Assembly: GCA_029215795.1 (NCBI GenBank)
Contig: JARDYH010000001.1
Span: 8,488,001-8,552,000 of the forward strand
Source: Anniella stebbinsi
Taxonomy: Eukaryota; Chordata; Lepidosauria; Squamata; Anniellidae
Length of the DNA: 64,000 nt
Reading direction: 5' to 3'
Below are positions 10,396-21,207 of this stretch, one piece after another. The translations under genes and the position numbers were made by a program. A model generated the notes under the pieces. That model was given only the letters and a program-made list of their open reading frames with translations, did no database searches and had not been told where the DNA came from. Every line of letters starts with the position of its first letter. Positions within the stretch are counted from its first letter, which is position 1.

Positions 10396-12134
10396 ATGGC
10401 TGGCCTGAGCCAATTCTGCCCAAAGTGTAGTTTGCTCCTCTTGGCTTTGCTGTTCCCGCTGGAGCTCCCTCTGGGAGAGAGCAAGGCAGCCCCTTCCCCA
10501 GAGGGCGCTGTGTCAGGAGCTCCCTCCCTCCCTCTCATCCAGATGCTTCTGAGCCAGGCCCCACCCAGAGCCAGGCCCCAGGGCCGCCGCAGGAAGCAAA
10601 CCGGGGGGCAGCCGTTGCGATACATGCTGGACTTGTACCGGAGTGTGGCCGACCGGCACGGCCAGCCACGCCGGAACCGTCGGCTCAGCACCAACGCTAT
10701 CCGCCTGGTCCAGCCCTTTGCCAAGGCCCGCCAGCCTGGGACAGGTGAGTTGCAGGGCGCTGCGAGGTGTGTGAGGGGAGCAGGCAGGGCTCCACCTCTG
10801 GAGGCCTCAGAATTCCACACTTGAGTGGGGGAATCCTACCTGCAAGACCTGCTTGGCTCCATTGGAGCATCCAAGGCGCCCCCAGCTTGCAGACTTTGTA
10901 CAACCAGCAGGCGGGTGGGCAGGGGGCAACTTGAGTCTGTTGTCTTTAAGAGACACTTCAAAGGTGAGCTTCCTCAGGTAATGAGGCTTTGCTGCATTTC
11001 CTTGCTGCATCTTGTCAATTGCCTTCCTGTTTCCTCCTGCCTTTCTCTAAAAGGCCCAGGAGTGAGACTGACAACCAGCAAAATCGGCAAATGTTGCACT
11101 TTGGAGAAGGATGCTAGGTAGAAACTCTCAGCCCTGGCTGCAAACTGCCTCCCTCCCTCTGATCAAAACACACCCAGCTACGCTCTCTCCCCCAGTTGCA
11201 TCTCTGCTGCCTTTCATCCAGCGTTTGCCGGCCAATCCACAGGTGTGCTGGTTCAGCGCTACATCCAGGGGAAATTGGGCTCTGTGTAGCATCGGCCTGG
11301 GAGGGGCGGGTGGGGGGGAGACTGGCTTGCTAACAGACCAGCTGCAAATGTATGAAAAGAGCCGGAAGGGGGGTGGGCCTCGGAGGCTCTTTATGTCTCC
11401 TTTCATGGGGGTGCTGGTAACTGCAGTAGGAGCATCTTCTACTGCGGCTGCTGCAGGCCTCTTCCACCTCCAGGAAGACAGACCTGGGGCAAGGAAGTGC
11501 CCCCCATCCATCTTGCCCACCTAGCAAACAAGGCAGTGGGAGGGGGGTATATCTGGGCAAGGAGGAGCCGCATGTGACAGATGGACTGACCGCCCTGGGT
11601 GGAGTCTTCCAGAATCTTCCTTGGACCCCTCTACTGTTGGATTAAGGTTTCCACCAGAGGAAGAGAATTCCTTGCAGGTATTGAGCAGTGCCTTGCGAGT
11701 TAAGCAATTAAATAGCTTTAGGATGATATCATGATGCTACTGTGTGCATTCTCCTAATCAAGCCAATCTCTTGCTACAGGGAATTCCTGGAAAACAGGGG
11801 GTGGGAGGGGGCAGCAAGTTCACTGCTGACATTAGCACCCTCGTTAATGCTGGTTCATGTTGAGAAGTCTCTCTGTGGTCTTGGTTAGCAGCCCGGGGGA
11901 AGAGTCCTGTGCAACTCAGACGCTTCTAACAGTTGAAATAATGTCTGGTTTCACTGAGAGACTGCTGTGTTCACATATAACATGAAGCCAGGATTGGTTG
12001 TAACCATGACAAGCAAAGTAATCACAGCTTGTTTTGCCAAATCCTGGCTTGTTTTATCTCCACCTCTTTTGCCAGTACCCAGCTGTTATCCCAAAGGCCC
12101 TAGTTGCAGTAAAGGCCTGGTTTGCCTGTGTATT

Positions 12135-12172
<38 letters not shown>

Positions 12173-13927
12173 TATGTGTGTATTCTTGGGTGTATGTGTT
12201 TGCGGGTGTTTTGTGTGTGCGTGTGGAGTGGCACTGTGAGATGTATATTTTTCTGTTTCCAGGGAATTGGGTGTATAAATGTTTTCCCCGTGTGTTTTTG
12301 TGTAGTGTGTATTTCGTCTCTCTTTTTCCAGGCCTGAGTGTTTTTGTGTGGTGTGTGTTTTGTCTTTCGGTTCACCAGGTTGGATGTTAAGCAATATTGG
12401 GGTGTGGGGGAGAGAAGAAGAGAGGGGTGGACATGATGATGCAGGGCCTGAAATTGGGAATCCCAGGGCTCATCTTCACAGCATCGCTGCAGCAGCATGG
12501 CGGTGGTGCAAGGCGGTGCCACCCCCCACCGCCGACATTGGCGCAATTGCAGGAAGGAGCGCAATTGTGGGCTTTCCAGAAGGTGCCGCCACTGCTGCTG
12601 CTTGGAAGTGTCTGCGCCCCCTTCCTTCCTCAAGGTTGGGGTTTTCTTAAAAAAAATTTTTAAATGGTCAGCGGAGGCGCAGAGGTGGTCCAATGATCTT
12701 TTGGCTCGCTGGTTCACCCCCTTCCCTGCCCAGCCTATGGCAACCAATCAGTGGTCCACAGGCTGTGGCCTGCCTCCGCAGCCTCTCCGGAACAAGAGCG
12801 ACAGACGGCCGATGCCCTCATTGCCTCGCTCCAAGCTAAAAAAGTTGGGGCAAATGGGTTCGAGATACCGGCTGCATCATGCAGACCACCTGCCGTCACT
12901 CCGAAGCCACTGCAGGGCAAACCTCTAGTTTAGATGTGCCCCCTGGTTGTCCTCCTCCTCCTCCTCCTCCTCCTCCTCCTCCTCCTCCTCCTCCTCCTCT
13001 CTTCTCCAGAGATGTGGCTGCAGTCCTGACTGCCTGTTTATTCCTGCAGGTCCCTGGCTGGTCTGGAACCTCGAGTACCGCCTGGAAATCAAGCCGCTGG
13101 TGGAGCACCTGGTGAGGGCCACGGTGGTCTATTCGCGGATCCAGTCTTCAAGTCATGGCCAGTTTTTGTGCTCAGCTGAGCTGCTCTCCGGCGGAAGCGC
13201 CGCATCTCTGGTCACCCTTGGCCTGGCTCCCCCACGCACCGATGTAAGGAACGCCTCCACCGCCTCTTCCTTGGAGAGCTGGGTGGAGACGGACCTCTCT
13301 GAGCACCTCCAGCTGTGGGCTTGGGGTCCCTACAGGAGTCGGGTGATCCACGTGATCCACACCTGTGCCTTTCTGGAGCACTTTGGGAGCTTGCCCCCAG
13401 ACCCTGGCTGGGCAGACACCCTGTCTCTGAATGACCCCTTCTTGCTGCTGTATCTCAATGACACCCGGAGAGGACTTCGGGCCGAGGTGAGTGGCTTGAG
13501 TTCTGAGCGGGCGCCTTTCCCCCAAAGGCCGGCCCGCATCCGCAGGACTCGCCAGGTGGGCAAGCTTGCCCTGGACCTCCCCTGCTCCGGCTGCACAAAC
13601 AGAGCCAAGCGGAATGAGTGCTCCCTCCACCGCTTCCGGGTCAGCTTCCGCCAACTGGGCTGGGACCACTGGATCATCGCTCCCAACTGGTACTGGCCCC
13701 AGTATTGCAAGGGGAGCTGCCCCCGTGTCCTGCGCTATGGCTTAAACTCCCCCAACCACGCTATCATCCAGAACTTCATCAACGAGCTGGTGGACCAGAA
13801 CGTCCCCCGCCCGTCTTGTGTCCCTTACGAGTACAGCCCTATCAGTGTCCTCATGATCGAACAGAACCACAATATCCTCTACAAGGTGTATGAAGACATG
13901 GTTGCTAAGTCCTGCACCTGCCGCTAA
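10396..13927 (+). CDS. BMP15: Bone morphogenetic protein 15 precursor
   Basis: An oocyte-secreted TGF-beta family ligand controlling follicle growth. There are two coding exons, 10396-10744 and 13050-13927, with a phase-1 intron (donor GTGAGT, acceptor CTGCAG), giving 408 aa against 392 in human. The start has a hydrophobic signal peptide (LLLLALLFPLEL). The prodomain ends in the proprotein-convertase site RIRRTR, giving a 124-residue mature peptide starting Q285. Family marks in the mature region: SFRQLGWDHWIIAP, YCKGSCPRVLR, GLNSPNHAIIQN and the terminal CTCR. As in other BMP15/GDF9 proteins, the usual inter-chain cysteine is absent (PSCVPY, not CCVP), so dimers should be non-covalent. Oddity: two extra cysteines (PCSGC) at mature positions 11 and 14, ahead of the first knot cysteine. 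The two-exon structure and the absence of the interchain cysteine make the assignment firm over GDF9 or other BMPs. Confidence 0.97.
10745..13049 (+). other. BMP15: BMP15 intron 1
   Basis: 2.3 kb GT-AG intron. It contains a (GT)n tract at 12134-12180, a short palindromic repeat (AAGCCAGGATT near 11983 facing AATCCTGGCTT near 12041), and a 48-bp pure (CCT)n tract at 12952-12999 only about 50 bp before the acceptor. No other coding segment is seen. Confidence 0.85.
12952..12999. repeat. (CCT)n microsatellite beside the BMP15 acceptor
   Basis: Sixteen or so CCT units ending 50 bp upstream of the exon 2 acceptor. On the transcript this is a long uninterrupted pyrimidine tract. Confidence 0.95.
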
Positions 13928-14799
13928 ATCCTGGGGAAGTGGGGGGGTTGGGTTATGTAAGAAGATGCTAATCTTCACCATGGGGCACTCACGGTGGCTG
14001 TAGGTGCCGTCCCTGCAACCTTCTGAGGATGACCTCACGTGCTGTAGAACCAGTTTGCACTTTCCTGACAGCCACATCAAGAGACAGTCCAGATTTTAAT
14101 AGCTGTGGCTCTTATTCACCTGGATCCTGATTTCTCTCACTTCCTGGTGACATGACGGACCTACAACTTTGCTGGGCTGTTTTACAGCAGTGTCCTTTCG
14201 GTGTTCTTCTTCAAAGAAAGAGGGTCGTGCTGGGAGCTTTTGCCCTGCCAGAGCCTCAGGAATAGTGGGGAGCGGGGGGGATATGAAGGAAGCATAGGCA
14301 GCTTTGCCACCGAGAGGGGGCTGCTGGGAGGTTTTTGCTTGAGCCTTCTCTCCTTGGGTTTGTTTTGAGGCTCTCCCTGACAAGAGGACTTGTATTGTGT
14401 CTCATGCCCTGAATGAATTGTGCCCTCTTCCTTTCTGGAAAGCTGTGCCTTCTCCCTGTAATGGGTGGGGTGGGGTGGGGTAGGAAACAGCTGCTTGCAT
14501 ATGGGTGGGCGGAGGATCCATGCCCTCCTCTTTGGCTCAGGAGTTTGGCCGCGTCCTCTCCTCTAATCCGTTCGGATGAAAAAGAATTTCTGCGAACTCA
14601 GGAGTTGGGAACTTCCTGGGATGCCTCGGTCGGATCTCTTCCCCCTCTCCACCGGTGCCGTGGCTCGCAGCCAGTACAGGTTGCACCACTTTGGGCTGTT
14701 TGAGCCAGTGGATTCTCGCTACTGCTGCTGTACAGTGCTTGTTCCGTACTCGGTTCTCCTTCCTCTTGGATCGGCTGCCTTGTACCGTCTCACTACGCA

Positions 14800-14805
14800 A
14801 ATAAA
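14800..14805 (+). terminator. BMP15: Probable BMP15 polyadenylation signal
   Basis: The first canonical AATAAA after the BMP15 stop (870 bp downstream). Further AATAAA motifs at 14958 and about 15490 are alternatives, so the 3' UTR length is uncertain. Confidence 0.5.
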
Positions 14806-15711
14806 ATCACAATGTAATTGTCACCTGCAATGTTACCAATGGGACGCGGAAGGTTTTTAATACGTGGCTTTTCGGAAGAGGGGTGGGAAGGAGAGGTTTG
14901 GTTGCAAGAGCCCCTCCACTCCCCCAGAACTGGGGAGTTTTTAAGTCTGTTTCTGGGAATAAAGAATACAACGTCTGGATGTTTTAAGCTGAACTGGAGT
15001 GCTGCCGGGGGCTTGTATGTCCAGGTGGATCAGTGGCTAGCTGGAGCCCCCCTTGCTTGTGGTCTAATCCCATCCAGGAGGGATGGCTACTTCCATGTGC
15101 AGGGGATGGGTGGGGGCAGCTGTGTCGTGGTCCCTGTGTAGACCCATCTTTTGCAGCCACATCCTCCAGGCATCCTTCTGGGACCAGTATGCCTGTTCTG
15201 GCTGAAGGCTGTTGGGGCGGAGACATCTCTCTGTCACAATCACCATCACCCCCTCTGAGATGAAGCACTTTAAAGGTGACGTCTGCAAATGATTCCAGTG
15301 GTAACCCTTGTCTTGCACACACAGGTGGGTCACATCATCGTCCCCCTCCTCATTTGTCTCTCTTTGGGTACTTCTTTTTCGGCCTCCATCTTCCTTCACA
15401 CACTGTTGCCTGGCTGGACCTGTATGAATTGCCAATAACCTGGGACAACTTTCTATTTATTATCTAGTGTATTTAAATTGAGATGTGTAAATAAATTGGT
15501 TTCTTTTGCTAAAGAGGGCTTCAGCCTCTGATTTGGGGGAAGGACGGGAGGAAGGAAAGACACAGGACCGGGAGGGAGGGAAGCCCACCATCCCACGTCC
15601 TGTCCCCAAAGTTCCTGAAGCAGCAGGTCAAATCCAAAAGACCTCAAGGCTAAACCATAAGACCACTTGCCCACCCATCCCTGCCCTTGAGCTACCGGTG
15701 TTGTATTGGTT

Positions 15712-15915
15712 CCTCATAGGAACATGGGATGCTGAGTCAGACCGTTGGTCCATCTAGCCCAGTATTGCCAACACTGACCGGCAGCAGTGACTGTCCAGGG
15801 TTTCAGGCAGGATTCTTTCCTCGCCCCATCTGGAGAAGCCAGGAGTCAAATCTGGGACCTTCTGCATGCCCAAGCATGCACACTAAGCGATGGCCCTTCC
15901 CTCCTGAGAGGGAGT
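15712..15915 (-). mobile_element. tRNA-derived SINE, reverse, near full length
   Basis: Read on the minus strand, the tRNA-like head ('cttagtgtgcatgcttgggc' and the following block) precedes the body 'cactgctgccggtcagtgtt' and the 3' end 'tctgactcagcatcccatg'. It matches the SINE at 38794-38995 and the partial copies at 5870 and 46200. Confidence 0.7.
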
Positions 15916-15983
15916 GATGTGTGTCAGGACCAGGTAGGGTGAAGAGGCAGAGGATGGAGGTGTGGGGATAAGGAGGGACGCAG

Positions 15984-16338
15984 GGTGCCTCTACAAGAGC
16001 GATTTAAAGCTCTTTCAAGGTACATTAAAAATTTGACCTCCACAAGAGCGGAGCACAAATCGAGGGTCGAGGCGCTTTTTCTGTCCGATTATGCGCATTA
16101 TCGAATGGGCGTTAAATAACGAGTTTTAATTTACCGCGGCAGTTAAAACGCCTTATGACCATGGAAACAAGCAATTCTCCGCATTAAACACCTCTAAAGC
16201 GCATTTCATACAACCGGTAATGCAACCAGTTATGCACTTAACCACCTCCCGCATATAGTGATTAGCCGTAAAAGCGCTTGCGAGAAGATGCGCATAATCG
16301 GACAACCGAGCGTCAAACCGAATTCTTGTAGAGGAGAC
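15984..16338. mobile_element. MITE, 'GCGCAT-rich' family, copy 3 (full length)
   Basis: 355 bp, starting GGTGCCTCTACAAGA and ending TCTTGTAGAGGAGAC, flanked by CGCAG at 15979-15983 and 16339-16343. That 5-bp match is a candidate target duplication. The interior is closely related to 4581-4923. No ORF. Confidence 0.75.
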
Positions 16339-16344
16339 CGCAGA

Positions 16345-19300
16345 GAGAATCTGCACCAGGTACATGTAGGAGGAAGGCACCTTTGGACATGATACCTCAA
16401 GCCTTGTGCCCTTCACTCGGGTTCGTCGTGAGAATGGAAGGCCCACATTGCCCAGAATGTTCAACTTGCATGACAAATGCCTCTCTTCTTGGAAGAGCAG
16501 ACATTGGATGATGTTCCCATGAATAAGTGAGCTTAGGAGAAGGCCAGAGGCAATTGTATGGAGAAATGTCTCCCTAGTCTTAGCTAGTGAGCATCTCTAT
16601 TTATGGAAACATCTGATCATCTGGAAAGGAAGCTGAGAGACACACAGGCCTGGGAATAGGAGGGTGAAAAGAGAGTGGGGCATAGCGGCAAACCCTTGGC
16701 TGGGCATCTGAGTGCCTAGCGCTGGTGCTCCGGCTGGCATGCTTTCAAAGGACTTCCACTTTGTTGTCTACCTGGGTGGTGTTGCTGCCAGCCAGCGGGT
16801 TGAAGGTCTCTTGTTCCAGCATATGTCCAGGGTGGACAATGTCCTGGGCAAAGTTCCTAAGTGATGCTGGAAAGTCAACAGCCCTGACCTGGGCAGACCT
16901 ATCTGGGCCAGCTTGAGCCAGACTTTCTCCTCCTAGATGGCTGTGCTTGTGCAGCGGGCAAGTTCTGTCTTCGCTGGGACCTTGCAAGCTCCTTGCCAGC
17001 GCTCTGCCCGGGGTCATCGGAATAGTACATTAGTACAGGGGTGTGTGTGTGCCTGTTTTGTTTGTCTTTTTAATTACGATTTCTGCCCTGCCCTTCAAGC
17101 GCAATAAAATCTTAACACCATAAAATAACCAGTACAGAAAAATCAACTAAAAGCAGCATAAAAATATCAAAATAATCTGAATTCAACAAATCAATGGGAG
17201 TTAAATCGCCTAGGAAATTGAAAGGAATTTGCCAGGCACTGGCAGGATAACTGAGTGGGTGGCAGGCAAGCCTCTCTGGGCAGAGCATTGCAAAGCCGGT
17301 GCCACCACAGATAAGGCCCTTTCTCAGAAACTGTGTGATGTGCCTCAGAGGATGGGGGAATCTGGAGAAGGGTGGCTTTGGAGGGTCTCAAAGTATGGGC
17401 ACTTGGGCAGGCACATGAGGAGAGAGGTCATCCTTCTGTCATGCTGGCCCCCTTACCTTCCTTTCTCCAAACCATCAGATAGTAATCTGACCTATGAAAA
17501 TTCGCAGCAGCAGCAGCAGCAGCAGCAGGTGGCTCCTGCGAGTTTTTCACCTGTCTGGCTTTTCTATTTCCAATATCTTTGGATTCCCCCCCCCCCCCCC
17601 GATCAAGGTTCATTGGTCGCAGGCATTCAACAGTGCCTAAAATTAAATGGACTTGATAACCCAGGAACAGCCATTCCTGGGTCCCCCCCACAAAAAAGAC
17701 AATTCCTTCTGGGAGAAATTGTGATGCTACCCTCCTCCTTTGTGAAGTCTTGGGGTGGCTGCAAAGGGGACGAAGGTGACGGAGCATTCACCCAGTATTG
17801 TAGGCCTGGCTTTAGGACAATTGTTTTAGGACAGGGTTCTCCTGTTTCCAGAGCTTATGATCCTCCTGAGCAGCCAGCAAGGATGTGCTGCCTTGGGTGA
17901 GGCGGGTGGGGGCTTAACATACAGCAGAGATCCGGCCAGCTCATAGGAGTATACAGACCCGAGCGCAGCGCGAGATGTGGGTTCGATCGGGCATTGGGGA
18001 ATGTACCAGTTAATCATTCAGCCAAGTTCGTTGAACCATTCAGAGCAGAAATGGTGCAATGAGCCTCAGCCTGGTCTGCGTGGCATGCCAGGTGGGCCTG
18101 AGGAATCCTGCCAGGATGGGGTGGGCATTTCCACCAGCTCCTGCCTTCTCTTTGGATGGACTCGGTGGCTGATGTGGGCCTGAAGAATGAGATTCCTTTG
18201 GAAGAGGGCTTGTTATATCCTGCCAACACAGTCATCTCTGGGTTCCCTTCAAGCTTGGGTTTATGCGCTGAAGGAGGTGAACTCAGACAGTGGGAGATTC
18301 CACCTTACGGAAAAGCCAACGGAGCTGTGAATGGCCCAAGATTATCAACCAGGAGGCAAATGTGTCTGGAACATCCTGCAGGGTGCTGGGTATCACTGTG
18401 GGTGGGGTGGGGGTGGGGTTCAGGAGCATCACTCTGAGGCCTCACTCGTTCTCACAAACATCATACAAAGAGGACTTTCCCCATCTATCTGACTGTAGAA
18501 ACCCTATTAAGGAGAAAAAAAGGCTCCTCTAAAAGAGTGATTTGTTGCACACTTGAGATTGGCCATTCACGGAAGTTTTGGTGTCCATTATACAATGTTG
18601 TCAACAACTAGGACGTCTCCTGCCCTATCCCCTGGAAATCCCACCATGAAAAGAATCACTTTAATGTGTTAATATCTGGAAAAATGGTGGGATCTTCAAC
18701 CACTAGATGGCACTCTCTCAATAGAAGTGAAAGGAGGGGAAGTATTCAATTCAAACCACATGATCGCCCCTCTCCATCCGTGTAATGCAGCCCATAACAT
18801 TCACTCAAAAGAACCAGGAAGCACAAAGCCCCGGGTAAACAACATGATTTCCCCTTAATGTAGAGATGCTCAAAGACAGAAGAGCTGCACGGCACCTTCT
18901 GATTAGTAGTGCAAAGGGCCCTCTGCCTGAAAGCATCCTCTCAACCTGTTCTCACAACCTGCAGACAAGAAAGCACATCTGTGTCTGGGCTGTTCCAGGT
19001 CATACATAGAACATTAACATGTGAGGAAGAAGGCTAGGCCAAAGCTCTTCTCCGTATGGTCTAATTTTCTACATGCGGGGATGGAATGATGTTGGATCAA
19101 GGTACATTCTATCATAGGAAGATGCCCCCCCCCCCCCGCTCCCCACAGTCTGAAGTGGTCTGGCTCAGAAACAGGTTTATTGGTGGGAAAACTTGGGAAG
19201 GTTAGGAGTGGAAGACAAGGATGTCCCCCCCCCAGCCCCCCTAAAATTCCACGAACGAGGCAGGACCGAGGCGCCCAAAGCCTTGCCAGTGTGAACGAGC

Positions 19301-19733
19301 CGTGGAACTATAATAGGAATGGAGAGTTCTAATCATCAGTTCAACCTCAAAGACCCATGAGAAACCCCACCACCACCACCACCCTTTAAATCTGCAAGCC
19401 TCCAGTTCCTGAACTCAACCCTACAGTGTCCCCACCACTTTGGGCTCCATTGCAGCATGCCGAGGGTGTGTGTCCCACCAACATGCCTGCCTGCCTGCCG
19501 GCCTCAATTCCATCCATGCTCAAACCCTTCCCCTCCTGGCAGAATCGCTCTCTCCTTCGGCCCGCTGTGGTTGTGGCACAAGTTGTGTCCTTGGGGAAAA
19601 CCGGCAGAGGCGACTTGTGAGATCAACACCCTGCGGCGTGGTTGTGACTCTGAGGCCTGAGACACATCAACCCGAAGACATGTGGATTTAGGGGGAGGGG
19701 AGGAGTCGGGGGGGGGGAACAGCTGGAACCTGG
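16345..19733. other. Gap between BMP15 and the LEAP2-like gene: no gene recognised
   Basis: Contains a reverse L2-like tail around 17060-17340, a (CAG)n tract at 17503-17529, C-runs at 17587 and 19126, and a (CAC)n tract near 19366. Open frames at 16725-17017 and 17229-17900 lack recognisable domains or splice partners. I cannot support a gene here. Confidence 0.5.
17503..17529. repeat. (CAG)n trinucleotide tract
   Basis: Nine CAG units in intergenic sequence. The poly-Gln reading is not in a supported gene. Confidence 0.9.
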
Positions 19734-19740
19734 TTAAAAG
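19734..19740 (+). promoter_or_regulatory. TATA-like element of the LEAP2-like gene
   Basis: TTAAAAG about 120 bp before the start codon, with no competing start codon in a clean context between them. It would give a 5' UTR of roughly 90 nt. Position and composition only. Confidence 0.3.
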
Positions 19741-19857
19741 GACTGAGTGTCTCTCAAATATTTGATCACTGGCTCCGGCTTCAGGTAGCAAGCTGGCATC
19801 CAGGGCGGGGAGAGCAGGACGCACTGTAGGCAGCAGCCACACCGCAGGGGAAGAGGC

Positions 19858-21207
19858 ATGGTTCGTGGGCCCTCCGTCGCTACCTGGGCAGCCCTGGTGC
19901 TGGGAGGGCTGCTGCTGCTCCTCTGTTCTCAGCAGGTGAGTCTGCCGTGTCAGAATGTGCCACTTCCGGGCTCTCAGGGCAAACCCGGAGTCACGCTGGA
20001 GAAGGAGCCAGGGAGGCAGCAGGGCCAACTCCAGGCAATGGGCAACCGGAACCAGCCAAGGTTGGGGTTGGACCTCAGGACCAAAGTCCAGGGGCCCAAA
20101 TGCCCACCCAGACAGCAGCAGGGGATGGGGCAGCGGCAGGCAGGCTGGGCGTTCATACCTGGGTTGGCATAGGCATGCTGGGAACCACCAGGGCTGAGGC
20201 TACTTGTTGCAGCATCCTTTGTAAGATCGTAAGAGCGCTGCTGGATCAGACCAAGATCGCACAGCAGTCAACCAGCTGTCCACCAGAAGCCCACAAGCAG
20301 GACATGATTAGAGGCAGTAGGCCTATGTTCACCAGTTGCTGGGGAACATGGGCAGGAGGGTGCCGTTGCACTCATCTCTCTTGTCAACAGCTGGTTGGCC
20401 ACTGCGCGATCAGTGGGCTGGACGGAATGGACCCTCGGTCTGATCCAGCAGGGCTCTTCTCATGTTCTAATGAAAACAGTAATAGCAGGAGGGGAGGCTG
20501 GAGAATCCCAGAAAAGAAGAGAGCAAAGGCTGGACAGCGGATAGAATGGTGTGGTATGGCTTTCCCCACCTTGGTGCAACTCCCATCATCCTCAAGCAGA
20601 AGGGCCATGTGTTGGGGAAGGCTGGCCTAGGCTCATGCCTGCTGCCAGAACTCAGAGCCCTTTTTGTCAATCAACCCCCCCTCCTTGTTTTCCCAGCAGG
20701 CATCAGCAGTCCAGGCTGGAGGCCGCACCTTGGCCAGGCAGGAGCGCCAAAGCGCAGCTGCGCCGGAGGAGATTTCTACCAGGTGGATGCAGCTCCTGAG
20801 CCGGGCAAGGCGGTCGTCGACTCCTTTCTGGCGGACGGTGGGCAGCAAACCCCTGGGAGCCCATTGCATGCGGGATCTGGAGTGCAGCACCCAGACGTGC
20901 AGGTCAGTACAATAGGCACAAGTCGAAGAAGAGGGGAAGGGGGCCTGACCCCTCTCTCTCTGCATCGTGCCCTTGTGGACAACAGGGATCACAGAGCCAT
21001 GGGCAGAGAGGGCTTGCACAACTACTGTGGCTTTCCCAGCAAGTGGCACCGGAAGAAGTCAAAGGGCAAGGCTGATCGGGCTTTGGGTTTAAGGTCTGCC
21101 TGGGAGAGGAGAAGTCTGGCTGGCTGACTGCTTCCACCATCATGTCGCTGTCTGTCTTTTTCCCTTCCAGGAACGGGCGCTGCGCAGACCCCCATGTCAG
21201 ATCATGA
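19858..21207 (+). CDS. LEAP2-like secreted peptide precursor
   Basis: Three coding exons: 19858-19935, 20700-20902 and 21171-21207 (TGA at 21205). All introns are GT-AG and the joined frame is open, giving 105 aa. Exon 1 is a signal peptide (ATWAALVLGGLLLLLCSQQ). Exon 2 holds a propeptide, the furin-type site RARR, and most of the mature peptide. Exon 3 adds the last cysteine. The predicted 41-residue mature peptide starts SSTPFWR and has four cysteines spaced C-x5-C-x4-C-x4-C, exactly the LEAP2 pattern; human LEAP2 is 40 residues, also follows a dibasic site, and starts MTPFWRG. LEAP2 is an antimicrobial peptide and an antagonist/inverse agonist of the ghrelin receptor, and its N-terminal aromatic segment is what binds the receptor. 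Differences: longer propeptide, fewer basic residues between the last two cysteines (RNGR versus RKRR), different tail. It lies between BMP15 and PHKA1, so it is probably a paralog and not LEAP2 itself; I leave the symbol empty. Confidence 0.85.
19936..20699 (+). other. Intron 1 of the LEAP2-like gene
   Basis: 764 bp, donor GTGAGT, acceptor with a tandem CAGCAG (20694-20699). It holds two oppositely oriented pieces of the common CR1-clade LINE tail, (-) about 20222-20320 and (+) about 20330-20475, and a palindromic repeat near 20560-20640. Confidence 0.7.
20222..20475. mobile_element. Head-to-head CR1-clade LINE tails
   Basis: 'gctgctggatcagaccaaga' at 20238 is the reverse complement of the LINE end that appears forward at 20436-20470 ('ggtctgatccagcagggctc'). 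The two arms could pair in the primary transcript. Confidence 0.6.

Noticed and set aside
12400..12930. Arginine/cysteine-rich frames in the BMP15 intron as an extra exon
   Set aside because: The phase-1 junction 10744/13050 gives the expected BMP15 reading directly, and known BMP15 genes have two exons.
10396..13927. GDF9 instead of BMP15
   Set aside because: The mature sequence (GWDHWIIAP, GLNSPNHAIIQN, ISVLMIEQN, terminal CTCR) matches BMP15, and the gene order does not suggest GDF9.
16725..17017. Overlapping open frames on both strands, possible exon or retroelement piece
   Set aside because: No recognisable domain, no partner exons with matching phase, and both strands equally open. 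GC-rich sequence explains it.
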